In this document: piece after piece, positions 43,757 to 53,216 of the stretch | Position numbering within the stretch: the first letter of the stretch is position 1 | How the letters are laid out: the number at the start of each line of letters is the position of its first letter | NCBI GenBank assembly: GCA_910577655.1 | Contig: CAJTOW010000003.1 | Span: 19,859 to 83,858, forward strand | From: an uncultured Lachnospiraceae bacterium | GTDB taxonomy: Bacteria; Bacillota; Clostridia; Lachnospirales; Lachnospiraceae | DNA length: 64,000 nucleotides | Direction of reading: 5' to 3' | The notes under the pieces: model-generated | What the model was told of the DNA's origin: nothing | Databases searched by the model: none | Seen by the model: the letters and a program-made list of their open reading frames with translations, nothing else | Program-made: the position numbers and the translations under genes

Positions 43757-45102
43757 TATCTGTAGTTGGCAAGACAGATCCCATAAGAGGACAGCACGAC
43801 GGGCCAGTGCTCCATATTATCCGTCATTATCGGCCAGGAATGGCGATTCTGCTTCTTTCGAAAGAAGTGGGAGACGAGGAGAGCGAATATCATCACAATG
43901 AGGAAGCAATCCATATGCTGGACAAGGACTGTGAAGTGAAAACTATCCCCACAGGGATACAGGATGTCCACAGCTATGATGATTTTGCCATAAGGCTCCT
44001 GGCAATCTGCAATAATGTGAGAAAAGAATATCCAGAGAGGAAGATCCTGCTGAATATTACTTCAGGGACGCCCCAGATGGAGACCGCGCTGTGTATGATA
44101 GCGATATCTGACCCGGACCACTACACAGCTATCCAGGTGAGTTCTCCTGAGAGATCAGCCAATAGAAGCCCCATGTTCAATCCGAGGGAGGATTTGATCG
44201 AGGACTGGTTTGAGACTAATGTAGATAATGAGGAGGGGAATCCTTGCCGGTGTCAGGAACCCCAGCTTCTGAATTTTAGAAGGCCTATGCTGCAATTCCA
44301 GATTCAGTCCCTGATAGGGAATTATGACTATTCTGGTGCCTGCCTTTTATATAGGGACAATAAACAGAATTTCTCTGAACGGACAGGGATGCTCTTAGAG
44401 CATGCGAAGAGAAGGCTGAATCTGGAACATAAGGAAGCAGAGCAGATGGCCGAAAAACTGGGAATGAAGGATAAGCTTTATCCGATTAAACGTTCTGATG
44501 TGGCTCAGCTCATAGAATTTTTTAACAGCATGCGTATCAAACAGATTCGGGGAGAACTGAATGACTTCTCCATGCGTCTGGAGATCATGACATTGTACAT
44601 GGGACGGTATGTATTGGAGAAGTGCATGAGGGTACAGCTGGAGGATATCACTATAGGGAGCAGGGCAAAGAATTCCTATATTATGCGTCTCTCGGAAGAA
44701 AAATGCACAAGAAAAATTCCAGGTGTTGGAGCATATCTGGATGAACAGTTTTCGGATAAAAAGCAGGGACGGTTTATGTGGGGCAATCCGGTAAACGCTC
44801 TTTCTATTATCCATATAGTAAAATTTTTAAGCGGGAGGTCAGGCTATGAGAAGTATGGCGCGGTGGCAGATGAGATGATCAAATGGGCCAGACTCTCAGG
44901 TGAGGTGCGAAATCCGGCGGCCCATACTATAGTAGCCATAACAGATGAGACCATCAGAGAGTCCTATGGAAAGGATTCCAGGACACTGGTTAAGAATATC
45001 TGTATGGTGTTGCAGAAGGTATTTGGCACTGAGGCGAAGAGTGATGCATTTGAGATCTATGAGCATCTGAATGCTATGATATGGGAGGCCATGGAGATGT
45101 GA
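43738..45102 (+). CDS. csm6: Csm6, cyclic-oligoadenylate-activated CARF-HEPN ribonuclease
   Basis: A 454-residue protein. The N-terminal CARF domain has ISVVGKTDPIRG and the ligand-site motif LLNITSGTPQMETAL (about 104-118). The C-terminal HEPN domain carries R391-N-P-A-A-H396, the R-X4-H ribonuclease motif. It should degrade RNA without sequence choice once Cas10 makes cyclic oligoadenylate. AAAGGAGAA precedes ATG 43738, inside the end of the WYL gene. Its association with a Cas10 retaining only GGDD fits a signalling-only defence. Confidence 0.9.
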   Translation: MQDNILISVVGKTDPIRGQHDGPVLHIIRHYRPGMAILLLSKEVGDEESEYHHNEEAIHMLDKDCEVKTIPTGIQDVHSYDDFAIRLLAICNNVRKEYPERKILLNITSGTPQMETALCMIAISDPDHYTAIQVSSPERSANRSPMFNPREDLIEDWFETNVDNEEGNPCRCQEPQLLNFRRPMLQFQIQSLIGNYDYSGACLLYRDNKQNFSERTGMLLEHAKRRLNLEHKEAEQMAEKLGMKDKLYPIKRSDVAQLIEFFNSMRIKQIRGELNDFSMRLEIMTLYMGRYVLEKCMRVQLEDITIGSRAKNSYIMRLSEEKCTRKIPGVGAYLDEQFSDKKQGRFMWGNPVNALSIIHIVKFLSGRSGYEKYGAVADEMIKWARLSGEVRNPAAHTIVAITDETIRESYGKDSRTLVKNICMVLQKVFGTEAKSDAFEIYEHLNAMIWEAMEM

Positions 45103-45168
45103 AATGCACCTGGATATGGATCCAGAACGCCAGAAGCAATCATAGCATTTTATACTAAGGAGGTATTT

Positions 45169-48100
45169 ATGGTTTCTTTTCAGAGATATTTTGAAAAGAG
45201 GGTTGAGGAACTCTTAAACACAAATGGAAGTCAGGTGTTTTTTGTATTTCGAGGCTTTGGTATTGAACAATTGCATTATTTGATCAATCATCCCAATAGT
45301 ATTTTTAAGGATAAGGAGCTGTTGAAGGGAGAGTGTCTTGATTTATCTGTATTGGAAAACAATAAGAGAATAATAAATAAGGGATTGTTGCTTGCGGAAC
45401 AGAGTGTAATTGGATTTTATGAGGAACTAATTGCGTTATTGTCTGCTGTAAGGGATCTTTCGGCTTCTTTTGATGGGAAGGTAGTTATTGTAAATAATAA
45501 TCTGTTCAGTAACCCGGTTCCAAGCTGCCTTTTATATAAGCAGGCTTCAGATTTCTTTGATTATATGCAGTCAGATAAAAATCATGAGCAGTCAGAGATG
45601 GAACTGATTGGGCGGTATTATAGTGATGCGCTTATTTTAAATCATGAAAATGTATTGCTGTACCCTAATAATGTTCATAAAGACCTGAATCTGGAGATAG
45701 TAGATTTTTTTGAAACAGAGTCTTATACTATGGGGCAGTATAATGCTGGTGAGGAGATACTGGCAGGGACAGAAAAGGATTATTTATTCCGTTTTGCCAT
45801 TATGAAAGATAAAATACAGTGTGTCAATATAAAACGGGACAAATCCAGGGGAAAAGGCGATGTGAATTCGCTGCAGACGGTATTGGAATGCCTGAAAATT
45901 CCGTATTCTGTTGCAGAAATGGATTTTAAAGCACCAGAGCTGGAATATGATGACCGTCGGTTTCAGGCTTATCTGAAAAAATATTGGGGATCAGATGCTG
46001 AGTTCAGGCAATTGGATTTTTATTGTGATCCCAGTACATCGAAGAAAATAAAAGCTTACTCCCAGGGAGCGCTTGTCAGTGAAATCATTGAGCAATGTGA
46101 ACTTGCCAGAAAAGAGAAGGATTTCAGGGATATATTTATCACTGCCCCTACCGGGGCCGGAAAATCTTTGCTTTTTCAGCTTCCCGCAATATATATTGCG
46201 GAAAAATATGATTTGGTAACGATAATCATATCTCCGCTGATTGCATTGATGAATGACCAGGTAGCCCAACTGGAGAATGAAAGAGGTGTTAAAATAGCTA
46301 CCTGTATTAACTCATCGATTTCGTATGAGAAGAGGCAACAGCAGATTGATGAAATAAGAAATGGAAGCAAGTCCATTGTATATCTGGCACCAGAATTATT
46401 ATTAGCAATTGGTATCCGAACACTATTGGGTGAGAGAAAGCTGGGATTGCTGGTAATAGATGAAGCACATACAGTTACCTCCTGGGGAAGGGATTTTCGG
46501 TCGGATTACTGGTTTTTGGGTGACTTCCTTAAAAACGTTAAAAAGAATGGGTACAAGTTCCCTGTGCTGTGTCTCACGGCAACAGCGGTCTATACTGGAG
46601 TAGATGATGTTGTAAATGATACGATTGATGAACTGGATCTGAATAACCCTATATTACATCTTGGAAGTGTGAAGAGGAACAACATAAGGTTTGATATTGT
46701 GTGTCAGGAAAAGGGAGAATATGGTGAAGCGTTAGAAAACATGAAGAAGAGACTTCTGCTTGAAAGAGTGCGGAAGTATGTTGCAAAACATGAAAAAGTA
46801 TTAGCATATTGTCCATATACGACACATGTTGATTCCATCTACAATGAACTTTCACCAGAAGAGACAAGGGTGATTAGACGGTATTATGGAGAGTTATGGA
46901 GGCGGGAAAAGAATATCACTGAAAGAGAATATCGTAGTGGTCAGATTTTGGCATTGATATGTACAAAAGCCTTTGGAATGGGGGTTGACCGCAGTGATAT
47001 ACAACATATTGTTCATTTTGCGCCAACAGGCAGCTTGTCAGATTATGTCCAGGAGATAGGGCGTGCAGCGCGCAATGCATCGATGGAAGGAATTGCGCAC
47101 ATGGATTATTTCATGGGAGATATGCGTTATATACGTTCTCTGCATGGTTTGTCTGAAATGAACCAGTTTCAGATCAAGGCGATTATGAAAAAAATTGTTG
47201 ATATATATCAGGTCAAAAAACATCGTAATATGCTGATTGAACCCGATTCTTTTTCACATTTATTCAAGGATCAGGAATTGGAAACAAAAGTAAAAAATGG
47301 ATTACTGATGATTGCCAAGGATTTAAAGGCGAAATATGGTTTTCCTGTGATTATTGTGAGACCGCGGGTAATGCTCACGAGAATCTTTGTCAGCGTACCA
47401 GATTCATTACAGACTGGATTTGATGAAAAATTCGGAAAATATAGTAAACGAATCGGTAAAGTGCCAGATAGAATTATCCCCAATCCTGATGGCACAGAAA
47501 ATGTGGTGCGTCTTCCTGGAACTGTCTATTCTGTGAAAATTGGGGATTTATGGGAAAATAACTATTCTGATCTTAGTTTTGGCGCATTTAAACAGCTTGT
47601 ATTTTCTCCTGAGTTTATGCAGGATGAAAACGGGTCCCATCTTACGCCCCGCATACAGGTGAATGTTACATATCATAAGGCCTATAATGAAGTAAAAGAA
47701 CAACTGGAAAATATACTGGATGTCGTAATAGATGTACTGGCCATGCATAAAAAGGCAGAGAGAAAATCATTTGAAGAACGTGAGTTTATTGCTGAGGTCA
47801 GGGAGAAACTGGCAGTAAATTCTCTGGACAGAAACCAGATCGGTATGTTGCTTGATATGCTGACTTTTGAAGTGAATGAAAATACCGTTTTTCAGAAAAA
47901 CAAGAGTCTGTATAAAATTCTCCAGAAAAGAAGGCAGCAAAAAAATTCGGACACACCAGTTTATATCATTATGGGGAATTATACCAGACTTAAAGAAAAT
48001 ATGAAAAAACTGCTTGGACAGTGTTATCCAGGTGAGGATATGCAGTATCATTCCTATCTGCCCTATAGCCAGGATAGACCTATTTCTATTATGCCAATAC

Positions 48101-48393
48101 TCAAGTTACTGGAAATTACAGATCTGGCATCCTATGATTTGAAGGGAGGGGAAAATGCGGAAATTTTCCTTCGTGTTAATGATCCGGAAAAAATCAGAAG
48201 ACTGGCATATTCCAACTATAAAAATGGAGTGTTAAAAGAAATAAAACGAAAACATAAAGATAGTCAGGAACTTCTGAGGCGATTTTTTACATGTCCCATG
48301 TCAGACGAAAAACGCTGGGACTTTATAGAAAGTTATTTCCTTGGCAGAGAAGAAGAACTTGAAATGTATTTGGCAGGAGACGATTGTATTTGA
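45169..48393 (+). CDS. RecQ-like DEAH helicase with long unrecognised flanks
   Basis: A 1074-residue protein. Walker A (APTGAGKSLLFQLP, K near residue 332), DEAH at 431-434 (LVIDEAHTVTSWGRDF), LCLTATA, and motif VI (QEIGRAARN near 628) mark a RecQ-type superfamily-2 helicase core at about 300-670. The roughly 300 residues before it and 400 after it match nothing I know; there is no visible HRDC or RQC domain. The gene is clearly richer in A and T than its neighbours, with many AAA, AAT and TTA codons, which suggests separate acquisition. AAGGAGG precedes ATG 45169. It is the last gene of the island and could be a phage-defence helicase. Confidence 0.75.
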   Translation: MVSFQRYFEKRVEELLNTNGSQVFFVFRGFGIEQLHYLINHPNSIFKDKELLKGECLDLSVLENNKRIINKGLLLAEQSVIGFYEELIALLSAVRDLSASFDGKVVIVNNNLFSNPVPSCLLYKQASDFFDYMQSDKNHEQSEMELIGRYYSDALILNHENVLLYPNNVHKDLNLEIVDFFETESYTMGQYNAGEEILAGTEKDYLFRFAIMKDKIQCVNIKRDKSRGKGDVNSLQTVLECLKIPYSVAEMDFKAPELEYDDRRFQAYLKKYWGSDAEFRQLDFYCDPSTSKKIKAYSQGALVSEIIEQCELARKEKDFRDIFITAPTGAGKSLLFQLPAIYIAEKYDLVTIIISPLIALMNDQVAQLENERGVKIATCINSSISYEKRQQQIDEIRNGSKSIVYLAPELLLAIGIRTLLGERKLGLLVIDEAHTVTSWGRDFRSDYWFLGDFLKNVKKNGYKFPVLCLTATAVYTGVDDVVNDTIDELDLNNPILHLGSVKRNNIRFDIVCQEKGEYGEALENMKKRLLLERVRKYVAKHEKVLAYCPYTTHVDSIYNELSPEETRVIRRYYGELWRREKNITEREYRSGQILALICTKAFGMGVDRSDIQHIVHFAPTGSLSDYVQEIGRAARNASMEGIAHMDYFMGDMRYIRSLHGLSEMNQFQIKAIMKKIVDIYQVKKHRNMLIEPDSFSHLFKDQELETKVKNGLLMIAKDLKAKYGFPVIIVRPRVMLTRIFVSVPDSLQTGFDEKFGKYSKRIGKVPDRIIPNPDGTENVVRLPGTVYSVKIGDLWENNYSDLSFGAFKQLVFSPEFMQDENGSHLTPRIQVNVTYHKAYNEVKEQLENILDVVIDVLAMHKKAERKSFEEREFIAEVREKLAVNSLDRNQIGMLLDMLTFEVNENTVFQKNKSLYKILQKRRQQKNSDTPVYIIMGNYTRLKENMKKLLGQCYPGEDMQYHSYLPYSQDRPISIMPILKLLEITDLASYDLKGGENAEIFLRVNDPEKIRRLAYSNYKNGVLKEIKRKHKDSQELLRRFFTCPMSDEKRWDFIESYFLGREEELEMYLAGDDCI

Positions 48394-48509
48394 AAATGCA
48401 GTATGGGTGGAATCCCCGGCATGTCAGATTTCGCAGCTAAAAATGCCAGCAGCAGAAAAGTCCCGCCGGAAGCATCAAATCCGGCAGGATCGTCAAAACT
48501 CCATAAAAA

Positions 48510-49808
48510 TCACTGCTCCGCACTTTCCAGCATCGTCTCCATAAAAATCCCATAGCCTCTGGTAGGATCATTGACAAACACATGAGTCACGGCCCCTACC
48601 AGCTTGCCGTCCTGGATGATGGGGCTGCCGCTCATGCCCTGGACGATCCCTCCGGTCAGCTGCAGAAGCTCTGGGTCCACCACCCGGAGTACCAGGCTTT
48701 TGCTTTTCTGTAAGGGATTGTAGTCTACCCGCTGGATCTCGATCTCATAGTCCCGGACCTGGCCGGATACGGTGCTGCGCAGCCAGGCCCGGCCTTTTTT
48801 GACATCCTGGCGGTAACCGATTTCCAGGGGATCTCCGCTGATATTTTTCCGCAGCTTGTCGTCAGCCTTGCCGAAGATTCCCTGCTCTGTGTTGGCATTG
48901 ACTGTGCCTACCCGCGTTCCCGGGCCGTAGTAGATCACTCCGGCCATGACTCCGGGGTTTCCGGAGCTTCCCTTGTCGATTCCGAGAATCTCTGTCTCAT
49001 ATAGGGCGCCCTGCTCGATCTCCACCACATCCCCGGTATCACTGTCACTGATCCCATGGCCCAGGGCGCCAAAGTTGCCGTTGGCATCCAGGTAGGTCAG
49101 GGTTCCGATTCCCTGGGTGTCGTCCCGGACCCAGGCTCCCAGCTTGTAGCTGCCATCTATGGTCTGCACCGGATTCATGCGCACCTGGCGGGTTTCTCCG
49201 CCCCGGCGGACCGTGAGAACGGTTTCATTTGCCCCATTGTAATTCAGATAAGTAATCAGTGCCTCCTTGTTCCATAGGGGCTCTCCGTTGATGGCCTCAA
49301 TGTAGTCGCCGGATTCCAGCATGCCGAAAGCAGGTTCCGCCTCCTGGCCGTCTGCCTTGAGGATCCGTCCGGTGCCGATGACCATGACTCCCCTGGACTT
49401 GAGATAGATTCCTACAGGCGTGCCGCAGGGGATGGCATACCTGCTTTCCTCTACATTGACCTGGATCTCCTTCAGCTTGATCCTGCCGAATAGCTTCAGA
49501 TCCAGCCGGTAGCTTCCTTTATTTTCCGCATACAGGGAGAAAGGCTCGTCCATACGCAGCCGGATCTCATCTGCGGGAATATTTGACTGGTTGCTTAGGA
49601 CAACTTCTTCACTTGTACTAAGCAGTGTCACATCAAATGGCAGTGCAAACTGAAATTCCTCCTGCTCCTGCACCACCACATTCAGCTTCTTTGGAATCTG
49701 CCGTTCCACAAAATACCATCCGGAGCCTGCCACTGCCACTACCAGGAACCAGAAGGACCACATAAGAAAATGCCGGAATCCCCGGCGTCTGCCTCCACTT
49801 GCCCTCAT
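48510..49808 (-). CDS. spoIVB: SpoIVB serine peptidase (sigma-K checkpoint)
   Basis: A 432-residue protein: an N-terminal membrane helix (FLMWSFWFLVVAVAGSGWYF), a PDZ domain at about residues 120-200 (FGMLESGDYIEAINGEPLW), and the S55 peptidase domain with GALGHGISDSDTG (His) and IVQGMSGSPIIQDGKLVGAV (Ser). It signals from the forespore to activate pro-sigma-K processing. ATG 49808 with GAGGAGGT 7 bases upstream. It is on the opposite strand to recN and spo0A, unlike the usual same-strand order. Confidence 0.94.
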   Translation of the reverse strand: MRASGGRRRGFRHFLMWSFWFLVVAVAGSGWYFVERQIPKKLNVVVQEQEEFQFALPFDVTLLSTSEEVVLSNQSNIPADEIRLRMDEPFSLYAENKGSYRLDLKLFGRIKLKEIQVNVEESRYAIPCGTPVGIYLKSRGVMVIGTGRILKADGQEAEPAFGMLESGDYIEAINGEPLWNKEALITYLNYNGANETVLTVRRGGETRQVRMNPVQTIDGSYKLGAWVRDDTQGIGTLTYLDANGNFGALGHGISDSDTGDVVEIEQGALYETEILGIDKGSSGNPGVMAGVIYYGPGTRVGTVNANTEQGIFGKADDKLRKNISGDPLEIGYRQDVKKGRAWLRSTVSGQVRDYEIEIQRVDYNPLQKSKSLVLRVVDPELLQLTGGIVQGMSGSPIIQDGKLVGAVTHVFVNDPTRGYGIFMETMLESAEQ

Positions 49809-49992
49809 CGCACATACCTCCTCTTCTATATACAAACATTCATGATTCTGGCGAAGAAAAAGGAGCCTGAATTCAGCTCCCTTTTAGTATGTGGCAATAT
49901 TGAAAAATCACTCTGTAAAGTTTTGTAACATTCGGCCGCATTTTCAATTAATTTTATGGTAACATTTTCGTTTCTTTTACGTTGTATATATA

Positions 49993-49999
49993 TGTCGAA
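49993..49999 (+). promoter_or_regulatory. Candidate 0A box in the spo0A leader
   Basis: TGTCGAA matches the core Spo0A-binding heptamer and lies 85 bases before the spo0A start. Just before it is TTTTACGTTGTATATA (49976-49991), which recurs at 53126-53141 upstream of the LytTR gene. Autoregulation of spo0A is known in Bacillus; here it is inferred. Confidence 0.5.
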
Positions 50000-50083
50000 A
50001 CTTGCGATTGAATCTCGTTGCAAGCAGACAAATAGAGAGACTATAATACAATTTACAGCACGAAAAAAAGGAGGAAATGGAAA

Positions 50084-50887
50084 ATGGCGGAATTAAATGT
50101 TGCGATCGCAGAAGACAATCCACAAATGATGAGTTTGTTGAATGATATGCTGGAAGAAGAAGACGGATTTCGCGTGGTGGGTAAGGCTGACAATGGGGAA
50201 GATGCCTATGATCTGATCGTTAATACCAGCCCGGATCTGGTCCTGATGGACGTGATCATGCCCAGGCTGGATGGGATATCTGTGATGGAAAAGGTAAAGA
50301 AGGTTTCTGACGGAAAGAAGATGCCGGCGTTTATCATGGTGACGGCTGCCGGAAGCGACCAGATGGCTGTGGATGCCTTTGGACTTGGCGCGAAATATTA
50401 CATCATGAAACCCTTTGACCGGGATATCGTGATGGAGAAGATACGGAGAGTCTGCAGCGGTCCGGAGACCCTGTCGCCTTTTGCCGAGATGCACAGGATC
50501 GGGCCCTATGTGAACCGGCAGGAATATATGGAGCAGAATCTGGAGAGCGATGTGACTTCCATTCTTCATGAGATCGGGATCCCCGCCCATATCAAGGGTT
50601 ACCAGTATCTGAGGGATGCTATCGCCATCTCCGTGCAGGAGGACGAGCTGATGGTATCCGTCACCAAGGTCCTCTATCCGGCCATTGCCAAGAAGCACAA
50701 CACCACCTCCAGCCGTGTGGAACGTGCCATCCGCCATGCCATTGAGGTGGCCTGGACCAGGGGAAGACTGGATACAATCCACGATATCTTCGGATATACC
50801 ATTAACAACGGAAAAGGAAAGCCAACCAATTCCGAGTTCATAGCCCTGCTGACAGACCGTATGCGCCTGGAATACAAACGTATGTAA
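50084..50887 (+). CDS. spo0A: Master sporulation regulator Spo0A
   Basis: A 267-residue response regulator. The receiver starts MAELNVAIAEDNPQMMSLLN with D56 in LVLMDVIMPRLDG and K in YYIMKPF. The C-terminal DNA-binding domain has HEIGIPAHIKGYQYLRDAI and SSRVERAIRHAIEVAWTRGR, diagnostic of Spo0A. AAGGAGG-type site (AAAGGAGGAAATGGAAA) precedes ATG 50084. Start of sporulation is controlled by its phosphorylated form. Confidence 0.97.
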   Translation: MAELNVAIAEDNPQMMSLLNDMLEEEDGFRVVGKADNGEDAYDLIVNTSPDLVLMDVIMPRLDGISVMEKVKKVSDGKKMPAFIMVTAAGSDQMAVDAFGLGAKYYIMKPFDRDIVMEKIRRVCSGPETLSPFAEMHRIGPYVNRQEYMEQNLESDVTSILHEIGIPAHIKGYQYLRDAIAISVQEDELMVSVTKVLYPAIAKKHNTTSSRVERAIRHAIEVAWTRGRLDTIHDIFGYTINNGKGKPTNSEFIALLTDRMRLEYKRM

Positions 50888-50888
50888 A

Positions 50889-50906
50889 CCGCCCCGTGAA
50901 CTGTAA
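50889..50906 (-). repeat. Dispersed repeat, half copy in inverse orientation (5)
   Basis: CCGCCCCGTGAACTGTAA lies 1 base after the spo0A stop. It is the exact reverse complement of 3085-3102. A T-rich tract follows. The partner arm was not found. Confidence 0.6.
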
Positions 50907-51086
50907 TTATATTTTTCCTGTTTTTTACAGATTTTGCTTCCTAAATGCGTCCAAGTATTGTATAATTTATCTTAATCAGAGTCTGTCCACGGGTGCCGGG
51001 GGTCTGCCGCGCGGTTAGTATGATGGTCTGTAGACGTGGATTCCGGCATGGCTTGTGGGCAGATTGCAGCGAGGAGGATAATTTCG

Positions 51087-52532
51087 ATGAAGAAGATTTT
51101 GTTTGTTGCATCCGAGGCAGTACCATTTATCAAGACGGGAGGTCTGGCCGATGTTGTCGGTTCCCTGCCCAAGTGTTTTGATAAAAGGTACTTTGATGTG
51201 CGCGTTATGATTCCCAAGTATCTCTGTATTAAGGAATCCTGGCGCAATGAGATGACGTATGTGAATCATTTCTACATGGATTACCTGGGCCAGAGCCGCT
51301 ATGTGGGGATCATGGAGTATGTATATGAGGGCGTCACCTTCTATTTCATTGACAATGAGGCATATTTCAACGGCGCCAAGCCCTATGGGGACTGGTTCTA
51401 CGATCTGGAGAAGTTCTCCTTCTTCTGTCTGGCATCCTTGTCCGCGCTTCCGGTGATCGGTTTCCAGCCGGATCTGGTCCACTGTCATGACTGGCAGACA
51501 GGACTGATTCCGGTCTATCTGAAGGAGCGGTTCAGGGGCGGAGACTTCTTTGCCAGCATGAAGAGCGTCATCACTATCCACAATCTCAAGTTCCAGGGTG
51601 TGTGGGATGTAAAGACCATTCAGAGATTTTCGGATCTGCCGGACTATTATTTCTCTTCAGACAAGCTGGAGGCTTACAAGGACGGCAACATGCTTAAGGG
51701 CGGCATCGTGTTCGCCGATGCGGTGACCACGGTCAGCCAGACCTATGCGGAGGAGATCAAGACTCCCTTCTACGGCGAAGGGCTGGATGGCCTGATGCGG
51801 GCCAGAAGCAACAGCCTGCGCGGCATTGTCAATGGTATTGATTATACAGACTTTAACCCGGAGACAGACAGATTCATCGCCCAGCAGTACAGCGTCAAGA
51901 ACTTCCGCAAGGAGAAAGCAAAGAACAAATGCGCCCTCCAGGAGCAGCTGGGACTTCAGGTTGATGACAAGAAGTTCATGGTGGGAATCGTATCCCGCCT
52001 TACAGACCAGAAGGGCCTGGATCTGATCCAGGGTGTTATGGATGAGCTGTGTTCCGAGGATATGCAGCTGGTGGTGCTGGGAACCGGGGATGAGCGTTAT
52101 GAGAATATGTTCCGTCATTATGACTGGAAGTATCATGACAGGGTGTCGGCCCAGATCTACTATTCGGAGGAGCTGTCCCACAAGATTTATGCCGGATGCG
52201 ACGCGTTCCTGATGCCTTCCCTGTTCGAGCCATGCGGCCTGAGCCAGCTTATGGCCCTGCGCTACGGCACAGTCCCCATCGTACGGGAGACAGGAGGTCT
52301 GAAGGATACTGTAGAGCCCTACAATGAATTCAACAACACTGGCACCGGCTTTTCCTTTGCCAATTACAATGCCCATGAGATGCTGGATTCTGTGCGCTAT
52401 GCCAAATATGTCTACTATGAAAGGAAGCGGGAATGGAATAAGATCATTGACCGTGCCATGGCTATGGACTTTTCCTGGAACACATCCGCTATGAAGTATC
52501 AGGAGCTTTATGACTGGCTGATCGGATACTAA
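51087..52532 (+). CDS. glgA: Glycogen synthase (ADP-glucose)
   Basis: A 481-residue GT5 glycosyltransferase. MKKILFVASEAVPFIKTGGL with ADVVGSLPK is the ADP-glucose loop; VHCHDWQTGLIP and the C-terminal PSLFEPCGLSQLMALRYGTV complete the family signature. ATG 51087 has GAGGAGGATA upstream. The preceding leader contains a TATAAT at 50961-50966. It stands alone, without glgB, C or D nearby. Confidence 0.95.
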   Translation: MKKILFVASEAVPFIKTGGLADVVGSLPKCFDKRYFDVRVMIPKYLCIKESWRNEMTYVNHFYMDYLGQSRYVGIMEYVYEGVTFYFIDNEAYFNGAKPYGDWFYDLEKFSFFCLASLSALPVIGFQPDLVHCHDWQTGLIPVYLKERFRGGDFFASMKSVITIHNLKFQGVWDVKTIQRFSDLPDYYFSSDKLEAYKDGNMLKGGIVFADAVTTVSQTYAEEIKTPFYGEGLDGLMRARSNSLRGIVNGIDYTDFNPETDRFIAQQYSVKNFRKEKAKNKCALQEQLGLQVDDKKFMVGIVSRLTDQKGLDLIQGVMDELCSEDMQLVVLGTGDERYENMFRHYDWKYHDRVSAQIYYSEELSHKIYAGCDAFLMPSLFEPCGLSQLMALRYGTVPIVRETGGLKDTVEPYNEFNNTGTGFSFANYNAHEMLDSVRYAKYVYYERKREWNKIIDRAMAMDFSWNTSAMKYQELYDWLIGY

Positions 52533-52560
52533 GGCCGGACTCCTGCAGCAGAGGTACAAG

Positions 52561-53022
52561 ATGACATTCTGGGAGAGCTTATTGAATAATGAGATACTGG
52601 TCAGCGCGATAGTCGGCTGGACGGTGGCGCAGGTGCTCAAGACATTGATCGAGTGCTGGATGAACAGGAGTTTTTCGCCGGAGCGTCTGGTGGGATCGGG
52701 AGGCATGCCAAGCTCCCATTCCGCCACCGTATGTGCGCTGACCATCAGCGCTGCTTTGCGCAACGGAGTGGAGTCCTCCACCTTTGCCATCAGCTTTGTG
52801 CTGGCTGCGGTGGTGATGTATGATGCCATTGGGGTTAGACAGGAGACCGGCAAGCAGGCGAAACTTCTGAACATGATCATGGAGCAGGATTTCTTTAAGC
52901 TGGACAATGAACAGTTTCAGAAACGTCTGAAGGAGTTCGTCGGGCATACACCCCTGCAGGTGCTGGCCGGCGCTGTGCTGGGGATCATCATCGCGGCCCT
53001 TGTCCACCGGTGCTACGGATAG
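52561..53022 (+). CDS. Divergent PAP2-family membrane protein (YuiD type)
   Basis: A 153-residue protein with membrane helices at both ends and the GSGGMPSSHSATVCALT motif, followed by VMYDAIGVRQETGKQA. These are the marks of the divergent PAP2/DUF212 family. It may act on lipid phosphates, but its role is unproven. It lies 28 bases after glgA. Confidence 0.88.
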   Translation: MTFWESLLNNEILVSAIVGWTVAQVLKTLIECWMNRSFSPERLVGSGGMPSSHSATVCALTISAALRNGVESSTFAISFVLAAVVMYDAIGVRQETGKQAKLLNMIMEQDFFKLDNEQFQKRLKEFVGHTPLQVLAGAVLGIIIAALVHRCYG

Positions 53023-53216
53023 AGAATTTGCGGAGTGCTGCAGAATGTGGCGGATAGAGCCACTATTTTGCAGCATTCCTCGTTTTTTTGAAAAACTTTG
53101 TCATTTCTTGTCACATTTCCCCGGGTTTTACGTTGTATATAAGAAGAGGCCGGAAAACGGACCGATCATAATTATGTACTCCAAAAGATTGGGGGCAGAG
53201 AAGGGGTATGTTTATA

